A stretch of 24,300 nt of DNA from positions 1 to 24,300 of the forward strand of contig QXWX01000099.1 of the NCBI GenBank assembly GCA_009911175.1, in the 5' to 3' direction. Shown piece after piece: positions 1 to 7,457 of this stretch. Within the stretch, counting starts at the first letter, position 1. Each line of letters starts with the position of its first letter. The position numbers were made by a program, and so were the translations under genes. Under the pieces are notes generated by a model. It had not been told where the DNA came from. It searched no databases and worked only from the letters and a program-made list of their open reading frames with translations. This stretch comes from Lachnospiraceae bacterium (GTDB taxonomy: Bacteria; Bacillota_A; Clostridia; Lachnospirales; Lachnospiraceae).

Positions 1-367
1 CTACATCCACCATCCACTCCCTTGCATGCTCCCGCACGATCAGCATAGCCTGTCCGATCTCCCGCACAGGCACAGGATTCTGACAATGTGCTTTCGCTGT
101 CAAAGGCTTCGACAGATCCGGAAACGCGCCCGTGCCTTCACAATACGTAGAATATCTCAGTACAAACGCATGATATCCCATGGAGGCAAATTTTAACGCA
201 ATCGGCTCCGCCTCACGGTCCGAGCAGTTAAAATATCCGCCGCCCGGGCAGATGATCACTGCCGGCCGGTCTTTCCCGTTCAGAAGCTCCGGGGAATCCT
301 GCAAGATGTATGTTGTCAATGTAACATCCTTCCTGTCGTCATATAAATAGATTACATTACTCTGCAT
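1..367 (-). CDS. Partial alpha/beta-hydrolase (acetyl-xylan esterase-like)
   Basis: Read on the minus strand, an open frame starts at ATG 367 and continues past the left edge, giving 122 residues of the N-terminus. An AGGAGA ribosome binding site sits just upstream of the ATG. The protein begins MQSNVIYLYDD and carries ICPGGGY at about residues 37-43, followed by a segment reading FASMGYHAFVLRY. This is the oxyanion-hole glycine loop and second strand typical of BD-FAE / acetyl-xylan esterase-type hydrolases. The catalytic Ser, Asp and His would lie beyond the window. No signal peptide is seen. It is the last visible gene of the glycoside locus, 109 bp after the rhamnosidase, so it may deacylate imported glycosides. 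The fold is fairly sure; the substrate is inference. Confidence 0.75.
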   Translation of the reverse strand, partial: MQSNVIYLYDDRKDVTLTTYILQDSPELLNGKDRPAVIICPGGGYFNCSDREAEPIALKFASMGYHAFVLRYSTYCEGTGAFPDLSKPLTAKAHCQNPVPVREIGQAMLIVREHAREWMVDV

Positions 368-476
368 CGCTTTTTCTCCTTTTCTTTTTTACAGAACAAA
401 ACCGCGCAGCGCCTGAGCGATCCTGTTCCAAACATTGCATATACAGTCAGCGCCAAATGGCTCTAACCCATATCCG

Positions 477-3266
477 TCACTCCACAGCCAGCTCCGACAA
501 TTCCTCAACCGCCTGCCACAGCTTCTCCGGCTCAAAAGGCAGAAATCCTTTATGGGAAATATCCTCCAGCGTATTCGCCCCCAGCTCCGGATCGCCGGAC
601 GCTGCGATTCCCGCAATTGCAGGCGCATATTTTGCCAGCACTTTCATAGCATTTCCATCCGCCGCGATTCGGTTCAACGTGGTATCCTTGCTGTATGGCT
701 TCCGGTAATCCGTCTCCGGCACATAGCAGTATTCATAGACCCCCGCCCCCAGTGTCACGCTCTTTTCCTGATAGCCCGGAAGCTCCACAACCGCCTCACA
801 GTTGAACGGCACTTCCACCTGCACGCGCATCTTTCCGTCCCTGCAGATCTCATAATTGCAGACATAGTTTCCAGAAACCGAATTGTAACTGCATTCCATT
901 TTTCTCAGGCGGATGTCCGGATGGGGCGCGATCACCGCTTTTGCAAATCCCGGCTCCAGCGGACGGATGCCGGCTGCGTAAGCGTATACAAATTCCATCA
1001 CGGAGCCGTAAGAATAATGGTTCAGGGAGTTCATCCCGGTGTCGCTGATGGTCCCGTCCTCTCCCACAGAGTTCCACCGCTCCCAGATGGTGGTAGCCCC
1101 CAGGTTGACGCTGTAGAGCCAGCTTGGGAAACCTTCCTTTAAGAGAAAATCATAGGCCAGCTCAAACAATCCGGCTTCCGCCAGCACGGTGCACAAAAGG
1201 GGCGCCCCCACGAAGCCGCATTTGATCTGATGGCAGTCCTGCATCAAACGCTGCTTAAACTGGCCGATCAGCTTCTGGCGATCCTTGTATACATGGAATT
1301 TCAGCGCGATCACATAAGCCGCCTGGGTATCAATGGCAAGCCTGCCGCTGGGTGTATAGAACTCCCGCAGAACCGCTTCATAGATCTTCTCCTCCAGTTT
1401 CTGATACCGCTTCACGTCCTCCGTTTTTCCCAGACGCCCGGCCGCCTCCCGGACGATCTGCACGGAGCGGTAATAGTAAACGGAGGCAATGAAGTCGTCG
1501 TTGGTGCTGCCCTTGAAGCTGGTAGGCGTCGGCCCGTCCAGTGCCAGCCAGTCCCCGAAATGAAATCCGAAGTTGTACAGGTACTGCCTGCCGCCCCTGG
1601 CCGCATCCTGCCGGTCGATATACTCCACCCAGTCCCGCATCAACGGGTAGCAATACTCCAGCTCTTCGGCGGTTCCGTAATACTGATACAGCACATGGGG
1701 AACAAATGTGGCCACATCCCCCCACACGCTCCCGCAGTCCGGCTTGTGTCCGATGTTGGGCACATAGTTGGGAATCCCGCCGTCTAAAAACCTCTGCTCA
1801 TCCCGCAGATCTTTCATGAATTTGTGGAAAAATGCCCTGGTATCCATATGGTAGCTTGCCGTAGGCGCAAAGACCTGGGCGTCGCCTGTCCAGCCCAGGC
1901 GTTCGCTTCTCTGGGGGCAGTCCGTGGGCATGTCGATGAAATTGCCCTTTAAACCCCACACTGTATTTTCATACAGGCGGTTGATCTTCTCATTGTTCGT
2001 CCGGATATATCCGGTCCGCTCAATGTCCGAATACAGCACCTTTCCTGTAAACGCTTCTTTTCTGCATTCTCCCGGCCATCCGGTGAGACGGATATAGCGG
2101 AATCCGAAAAATGTAAAATGGGGCCGGATTTTTTTCGCTGTGCCGTCGGAAATATAGGTAAATTTGGATACTGCGTCCCGGTAATTGCCGTGGTAAAAAT
2201 TCCCCTCCTGCAGGATCTCGGCACATTCCAGCGTGATCTTTGTCCCCTTCGGAAACGCTGCGTCAAATTCCACAAATCCGGCAAAGTTCTGTCCGAAGTC
2301 CAGCACGGTTTCTCCCGCCGGGGTGTGAATGATCTCCTGTACCGCCAGTTCTTCCATAGCCAGCACCGGAAGACTTAAGCGATCCATGAGGTGACTCTTC
2401 ACCAGATTTTCCGTCCCCTCATTTTCCTCCGGATGCTCCAGGACATTCACCGGTTTCCATGGATTTTCCTTCCCCTCCCAGAGCAGTTCATTATAGATTT
2501 CCCCGTCATAAATGCCGGAATCCTCGATCATAGAGCCTCTGTATTCCCAGCTTCCGTCCGTACAGATGAGATCCTCTGTGCCGTCCTCGTATTCGATGTG
2601 CAGCTCCCCGATCGCCGCCATCCGATCCCCGTAGTTGTGTTTCTGCAGCTCCAGGCCGAATACACCCATGTACCAGCCTTTTCCAAGGAGAAATTCCAGC
2701 GTGTTTTCTCCCTGCGCCAATCCCTCCGCCGGGAAGGTCAGCACCTGGATGTTGGTCTCATACTGGGTCACATAAGGTGCAAGATATTCCTGCCCCAGCT
2801 TTTCCCCGTTCATGTACAGCTCGAACAATCCTACGCCGGTACCGTAGATCCTGGCCCTTCTGACCGGCTTTTCCACGGAAAATACTTTGCGGAGCACCGG
2901 GTGAAACCAGTCCTCTTTTTCCGCCGAGATCCACTGTGCCTTCCACGGCTCCCCCATCTTTCCGGTCTCAAATATGTAAGTGTCGCTGACCGCCGAATCC
3001 CCCTGGTCCCCGGTCACCGCAACACGGTAATAATACGTTGTCCTGGGCTTAAGCTCCATACGCAGGGTTTCCCCCTGCTGCTTTAAGTCCGCTCCTTCCT
3101 TTGTGAAAATTATTTTGCAAAAATCTTCATCTGCACTGACCTCTATTTTCGCATTTGCCTGTTTTTGACTCTTCGTATGTGTTACTTTCCACGAACAGAT
3201 GATACTGTCCATGTGGAATCCCACCGGATTATTTACTCCATTGATTTTTAAATCCTGAATCTGCAT
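477..3266 (-). CDS. Alpha-L-rhamnosidase, GH78 family
   Basis: This enzyme should hydrolyse terminal alpha-L-rhamnose from glycosides in the cytoplasm; no signal peptide is visible. The frame opens upstream, but ATG 3266 is chosen because it follows a strong GAGGAG ribosome binding site, giving 929 aa. The layout fits GH78: a fibronectin-like N-terminal domain (about 1-115), a carbohydrate-binding jelly-roll (about 120-310), a second beta domain, then the (alpha/alpha)6 catalytic barrel. The signature DCPQRSERLGWTGD lies at about 449-462, with Glu455 matching the family's general acid. The motif TTIWERW places a second candidate catalytic Glu at about 729. The residue before Glu455 is Ser where many members have Asp. 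The last ~75 residues form a helical extension beyond the usual C-terminal beta domain. It lies 126 bp after the symporter gene and is probably co-transcribed with it. Confidence 0.93.
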   Translation of the reverse strand: MQIQDLKINGVNNPVGFHMDSIICSWKVTHTKSQKQANAKIEVSADEDFCKIIFTKEGADLKQQGETLRMELKPRTTYYYRVAVTGDQGDSAVSDTYIFETGKMGEPWKAQWISAEKEDWFHPVLRKVFSVEKPVRRARIYGTGVGLFELYMNGEKLGQEYLAPYVTQYETNIQVLTFPAEGLAQGENTLEFLLGKGWYMGVFGLELQKHNYGDRMAAIGELHIEYEDGTEDLICTDGSWEYRGSMIEDSGIYDGEIYNELLWEGKENPWKPVNVLEHPEENEGTENLVKSHLMDRLSLPVLAMEELAVQEIIHTPAGETVLDFGQNFAGFVEFDAAFPKGTKITLECAEILQEGNFYHGNYRDAVSKFTYISDGTAKKIRPHFTFFGFRYIRLTGWPGECRKEAFTGKVLYSDIERTGYIRTNNEKINRLYENTVWGLKGNFIDMPTDCPQRSERLGWTGDAQVFAPTASYHMDTRAFFHKFMKDLRDEQRFLDGGIPNYVPNIGHKPDCGSVWGDVATFVPHVLYQYYGTAEELEYCYPLMRDWVEYIDRQDAARGGRQYLYNFGFHFGDWLALDGPTPTSFKGSTNDDFIASVYYYRSVQIVREAAGRLGKTEDVKRYQKLEEKIYEAVLREFYTPSGRLAIDTQAAYVIALKFHVYKDRQKLIGQFKQRLMQDCHQIKCGFVGAPLLCTVLAEAGLFELAYDFLLKEGFPSWLYSVNLGATTIWERWNSVGEDGTISDTGMNSLNHYSYGSVMEFVYAYAAGIRPLEPGFAKAVIAPHPDIRLRKMECSYNSVSGNYVCNYEICRDGKMRVQVEVPFNCEAVVELPGYQEKSVTLGAGVYEYCYVPETDYRKPYSKDTTLNRIAADGNAMKVLAKYAPAIAGIAASGDPELGANTLEDISHKGFLPFEPEKLWQAVEELSELAVE

Positions 3267-3392
3267 TTCTTTTCTCCTCTCCTCTTCTCCCCAAATCTGC
3301 AATCTGCGGATATGGGAAAAGAGTATCCCACCGGTCGATCCCTGTGAAATACTCTCCATTCCCGTCTTTCCATCCGCAATCGGATATCAATA

Positions 3393-4841
3393 CTATTCTG
3401 CTCCGTTTGCTTCGTGCTCTGCCGCGATTTTCTTCTTCATCTCCGCGATCTCCGGGAAATATTTCTTCAATGGATAGAAGATCATGATCACCAGGATCGC
3501 AGCGGAAACCAGCGCCGGAACGAGAAAACGAACCATATTGGTACCCGTAACTGCCGTCTGGGACTGTCCGAACGGTCCTAACTGCGCGTCGAATCCGCAG
3601 ATCGCCAGAATTGCCAGCATACCGGAATTGGTAATGGTATTGCCGCACTTCTGCGCAAATCCCTTCACGGATGAGATGATGCCGTTCAGCTGTTTTCCTT
3701 CCTTGAGCATAATGAAGTCAATCGTATCATTTACAAGCACATTCACCAACGCGTTTACCATAGAGCCTACTGCCGTTGCCACAAAGGACAGGATACAGCA
3801 GTACATAAAGTTCATACGCCCTGTAAAATACAGGATTACATAGCATATAATCGTCAGAATCTGTGAAATGATCATCGCCTTATATCCTGTCTTGAACTTT
3901 TTCAGGAAAATCGGCATCAGCACCACCATGGAAATCAGCGCGCCCATGGAGATGAATCCCATATAAGTGGAAATGGTGCCTCCGATCGTTGCCCCGATCG
4001 CCGCCTCGTCCATCGTCGCAAAATCGACTCTTTGCCCTGCCAGAATATACTGTGCATAGTATACGGAGGAGGTGAACATAAATCCATAAGAAACCGCTGC
4101 CAGACACCATACTACCATCACCGGCCAGATTTCTTTATGACGGAACACGTAAACCAGCTGCTTCAATCCGCCTTCCCCTTTTTCCTTCGGCATGACATAG
4201 CGTTCTTCCGATGTCTTGTACAAGCCCCAGAAGGAGATGATCGCGAATACGGCGTAAAAGCACATCAGGTTCCGGTAGCTTCCGAAGATTTCAACCAGCT
4301 GTGTGGAAAATGTAGAAGCAATTGTAAACATCAAAGCACATACGCCAGCGCCCTTTGCGACCACATCATTGCGCTCCTCATCGTCCAGCGTCATAGCCGG
4401 AAGGATTGCCATCTGCGGCATGGTATATGCCGTTACGATCATCCCGTAGAACATGTATGTAATGCACACGTAAATACATTTTTTCATCGGGCTTCCCTGG
4501 ATGAATCCCGGGTTGCTGAACAGCAGGAACATATCAACCAGCAGAAAGATCGGTGTAAATGTAAACCAGGTGCGGTACCGCCCCCATCTCGGTTTTACCG
4601 TATCACAGATCACTCCCATGATCGGGTCATTGATGGCATCCCACAGGGTACAGATCAGCAAAATAACCGACAACTGCGCGGCCGTGATTCCGATGGTCTC
4701 CTGTACATACAGTGAAAAATAACTTGCGATTGTCGCCGCGATCGCCATTGCGCCGCCATTTACGGATGTGGCATGGAACCAGATAAATGGTTTGCCGAGT
4801 TTCCCTTGCTTTGCCTGGGTTTTTGTTACTTCATTACTCAT
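3393..4841 (-). CDS. GPH-family sugar:cation symporter (MFS)
   Basis: This is a predicted 12-segment membrane transporter of 482 aa that would import a glycoside or oligosaccharide with Na+ or H+. The GPH (glycoside-pentoside-hexuronide) signature is visible near the N-terminus: DAINDPIMGVICD followed by RWGRYR, in the loop after the second membrane segment. Long hydrophobic segments are spread through the protein, and the C-terminus is charged and cytoplasmic (Lys-rich, then EHEANGAE). ATG 4841 is preferred because AAAGGG lies about 10 nt upstream. ATG 4850 is an alternative whose ribosome binding site would be too close. It heads a unit followed by GH78 and the esterase. Two copies of a 26-bp box lie 150-235 bp upstream, suggesting activator control. 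The substrate is inferred from the neighbours (rhamnosylated glycosides). Confidence 0.92.
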   Translation of the reverse strand: MSNEVTKTQAKQGKLGKPFIWFHATSVNGGAMAIAATIASYFSLYVQETIGITAAQLSVILLICTLWDAINDPIMGVICDTVKPRWGRYRTWFTFTPIFLLVDMFLLFSNPGFIQGSPMKKCIYVCITYMFYGMIVTAYTMPQMAILPAMTLDDEERNDVVAKGAGVCALMFTIASTFSTQLVEIFGSYRNLMCFYAVFAIISFWGLYKTSEERYVMPKEKGEGGLKQLVYVFRHKEIWPVMVVWCLAAVSYGFMFTSSVYYAQYILAGQRVDFATMDEAAIGATIGGTISTYMGFISMGALISMVVLMPIFLKKFKTGYKAMIISQILTIICYVILYFTGRMNFMYCCILSFVATAVGSMVNALVNVLVNDTIDFIMLKEGKQLNGIISSVKGFAQKCGNTITNSGMLAILAICGFDAQLGPFGQSQTAVTGTNMVRFLVPALVSAAILVIMIFYPLKKYFPEIAEMKKKIAAEHEANGAE

Positions 4842-4988
4842 TTGCTTCATTCCCTTTCTCTTTATTTGATACAGGGTCAATTCCTTTTTCCGTCGCCCTT
4901 CCTCACATGCGGCCGGCAGTCCTTCCTGTTCGCTCCCTGTATCTTATAAGCCTATGATACACAATGGGAATCCCTTTTTGAATGTAGT

Positions 4989-5081
4989 TTTTTCATATGT
5001 ACCCGACGTTTTTTACCATCAATCTACTTAAAATCGTACAAATCCGGCGCTTTTTCATATTTTCCCGACATTTTTTCATAT
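4989..5081 (-). promoter_or_regulatory. Paired direct-repeat operator candidate upstream of the symporter
   Basis: Two copies of a 26-bp box (4989-5014 and 5051-5076) match at 23 of 26 positions and are exactly 62 bp apart, about six helical turns. On the plus strand each reads a T run, CATAT, a short variable part, CCCGAC and then a run of six T. A TATAAG hexamer (minus strand, 4948-4943) lies downstream without a good -35, as expected for an activator-dependent promoter. A third copy lies upstream of GH2. The protein that binds is unknown; an AraC-type regulator is a guess from locus type. Confidence 0.6.
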
Positions 5082-5083
5082 CC

Positions 5084-5183
5084 GCTGCAGCTGCGCTCCG
5101 TGGGGATGCGCACTGTGCGCATTAGGAAAATAGCTGCTGTTGCAGCCACGCTCCGGCGCAAGTGTGCGTCAAGACGCACACTT
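5084..5183. repeat. GC-rich palindromic intergenic element with terminator-like hairpin
   Basis: The spacer after GH3 holds three symmetric parts. TGCGCAC and GTGCGCA (5107-5121) form a palindrome around one base. The segments at 5084-5100 and 5139-5155 are imperfect direct repeats ending in GCTCCG. A perfect 11-bp stem (5160-5170 with 5173-5183) follows. The T-rich stretch lies on the plus-strand side of the last hairpin, so it is shaped as a plus-strand terminator although GH3 is on the minus strand. It may stabilise the GH3 mRNA end or be a dispersed REP-like element. Confidence 0.55.
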
Positions 5184-5197
5184 TTCTTCCACTTTTC

Positions 5198-7363
5198 TTA
5201 TATGCGGATTTCCTGGGTCAGTTCCGCCCGGGAGTCTCCTCCCACGTAGACCTTCAAGATGCCCTCGCAGGGAACCTCCTCCATATTCCAGTCGTAATAG
5301 CTTAATTCCGCAAACGGAATCACAAAATCCACCGTTTTTGTCTCACCTGCCCTCAGGCTGATCTTCTCAAACCCTTTGAGCTGCCGTACCGGGCGCACCC
5401 GTTTTGCGGCCACATCCTGTACATAGCACTGTACGATCTCGTCCCCGTCCCGGCTGCCCGTATTGGTCACGGATACCGATACATGCACTGCTTCCCCTGT
5501 CTGTTCTGCCGCCAGATTGTCATAGGCAAAGGTCGTATAGGACAGGCCGTAGCCGAAGGGATAAACCGGCTCCACCGGGGCATCCAGGTATTTGGACGTA
5601 AACTTGGATTTTCCGCCCGGCCTTCCGGTGTTGATATGCGCATAATACATGGGGCACTGTCCAGATGCCGCCGGGAAGGTCGCGGTCAGCTTGCCGGAGG
5701 GGTTCACATCACCGAAAAGCACGTCCAGGATGGCCGGGCCAGCCTCCACCCCCGGATGCCATGCCTCCAGAATAGCCGGTACATGCTCTGCCAGCTCCGG
5801 GATGGCTAAAGGCCTGCCGTTGAACAAAACGACTGCTACCGGCTTTCCGGTGGCCAGCAGGTCACGGACCAGCGCCAGGTCCTCTCCTCCCAGCGTAATG
5901 TCTGCCCGGCTTGCCGCCTCGCCGCTCTCTTCCTTCTGCTCTCCGATGGCCGCCACAAGGACGTCGGAGGATGCAGCGATCTTGAGCAGGTCTTTCCCGT
6001 CTTCACTGTACTGATAGGAAATGCCCCGTGCCCCGCAGGCTTCCACGATGCTGACACAATCCTCCTGCCTTGCCCCGATGGCCCAGGCTCCGGTCATCTG
6101 CCCTTTATCTGCTGCCAGCGCGCCGAAGATTCCGATTCTGGCGTCCGCTTTTAAGGGCAGTATCTTGTTTTCATTTTTGAGCAGTACCATAGATTTTACG
6201 GCTGCTTCCCTGGCAATGGCCCGTGAGCCTTCAGTCAGCATGGCGCCGCGTTCCCTCTCTTCACTGGTCTGATAAGGGTTGTCAAAAAGTCCCAGCTCGA
6301 ACTTGATCCGAAGGACATCCGCTACCGCCTCATCCAGCACACGCTCCGGCACCTCTGTGCTTTCCACCAGATTTTTCAGATATTCGGCATAGGAATTGGA
6401 GGACATGTCCATCTCCATCCCGGCCAGAATGGCCTGCTTCGCCGCATCCCGTTTATCCTCCGCCAGACCGTGAGCCACGCACTCTGCAATGGCATTGGAA
6501 TCACTGATCACCAGCCCGTCGAAGCCCCATTTTTCCCGTAAAATGTCTCGCAGCAGCCAGGGATTGGCCGTACAGGGCACGCCGTTGATATCATTGAAGG
6601 CGGGCATGACTGCTCTGGCGCCGGAATCAATGCAGGCTTTGTAGGGCGGCAGGTATTCCTCCCACAGCCTCTGCATGGACATGTCTACCCGGTTGTAGTC
6701 CCGTCCTGCCTCTCCCGCGCCGTAAGCCGCGAAATGCTTCACGCAGGCGGCCATGGCATCCGGTTTGGACAAGTCGTCCCTCTGAAAGCCTCTGACTTTT
6801 GCCGCGCCGTAAGCGCTGTTCAGAAGCACGTCCTCCCCGGCGCCCTCGCTGATACGCCCCCAGCGGGCGTCTTTTGCCACATCCACCATGGGAGCAAAGG
6901 TCAGATGTACGCCTGCGGCGGTGGCCTCTTCTGCTGCCACCCGGCCGGTCTTTTCCCACAGGGCCGGTTCCCAGGCGCAGCTTTCCGCCAGGGGGATGGG
7001 GGTCACCGTGCGGAAGCCGTGGATCACGTCATAGCCAAACAGAAGCGGAATCCCTAAGCGAGTCTCCTCCACCGCGATCTTCTGCAGACGGTTGGCGGTG
7101 GCAGAATCCCCGATCCCGTTGTAGGAGCCAATTTTTCCGGCACGCAGGTCTTCTTCGTGGAAGTCCTGCTCGGCGGTGCCCATGAGACGGTCAAATTCTT
7201 CTTTGCTGATGCGGCCGTCAAACATCATATTGAGCAGTTCGTCGAAGGAGACGTCAAAGGCGCCTACCAGGGAAGGGCCGCATTGCTGGAGCTGGCCGAT
7301 CTTTTCCTCTAAGGTCATTTTGGAGAGCAGTGCGAAAATATGGGATTCATAATCTTTTTTCAT
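5198..7363 (-). CDS. Glycoside hydrolase family 3 beta-glucosidase (BglX-like)
   Basis: This 721-aa protein has the standard three-part architecture of bacterial GH3 beta-glucosidases: an N-terminal TIM barrel (about 10-350), an alpha/beta sandwich (about 390-590) and a C-terminal fibronectin type III-like domain (about 630-715). The catalytic nucleophile is Asp288 in GLVISDSNAI; the usual residue after the Asp is often Trp or His, here Ser. The motifs GIPLLFGYDVIHG and FAPMVDVAKDARWGR are typical of the barrel. No signal peptide is present, so it is probably cytoplasmic, unlike periplasmic BglX. The ATG has GGAGG about 11 nt upstream. It follows GH2 with a 94-bp gap holding a stem-loop. It probably removes beta-linked glucose after rhamnose is released; the exact substrate is not known. 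Confidence 0.93.
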   Translation of the reverse strand: MKKDYESHIFALLSKMTLEEKIGQLQQCGPSLVGAFDVSFDELLNMMFDGRISKEEFDRLMGTAEQDFHEEDLRAGKIGSYNGIGDSATANRLQKIAVEETRLGIPLLFGYDVIHGFRTVTPIPLAESCAWEPALWEKTGRVAAEEATAAGVHLTFAPMVDVAKDARWGRISEGAGEDVLLNSAYGAAKVRGFQRDDLSKPDAMAACVKHFAAYGAGEAGRDYNRVDMSMQRLWEEYLPPYKACIDSGARAVMPAFNDINGVPCTANPWLLRDILREKWGFDGLVISDSNAIAECVAHGLAEDKRDAAKQAILAGMEMDMSSNSYAEYLKNLVESTEVPERVLDEAVADVLRIKFELGLFDNPYQTSEERERGAMLTEGSRAIAREAAVKSMVLLKNENKILPLKADARIGIFGALAADKGQMTGAWAIGARQEDCVSIVEACGARGISYQYSEDGKDLLKIAASSDVLVAAIGEQKEESGEAASRADITLGGEDLALVRDLLATGKPVAVVLFNGRPLAIPELAEHVPAILEAWHPGVEAGPAILDVLFGDVNPSGKLTATFPAASGQCPMYYAHINTGRPGGKSKFTSKYLDAPVEPVYPFGYGLSYTTFAYDNLAAEQTGEAVHVSVSVTNTGSRDGDEIVQCYVQDVAAKRVRPVRQLKGFEKISLRAGETKTVDFVIPFAELSYYDWNMEEVPCEGILKVYVGGDSRAELTQEIRI

Positions 7364-7401
7364 TGTATTGGTTTCCTCCGGTAATTTTTATTTTTGATTC
7401 G

Positions 7402-7432
7402 GCAGCTTAGAAAAAATTTTTGTCTGAGCTGC
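7402..7432 (-). other. Stem-loop between GH2 and GH3
   Basis: GCAGCTTAGA (7402-7411) pairs with TCTGAGCTGC (7423-7432) with a single G-U type mismatch, around an 11-nt A/T-only-but-one loop that is itself nearly palindromic. It lies in the only gap between the two co-directional genes and has no following U run on the minus strand. An mRNA processing or stabilising hairpin is more likely than a terminator. Confidence 0.45.
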
Positions 7433-7457
7433 GTTATTGGAGAACTTATCTTTGTCA

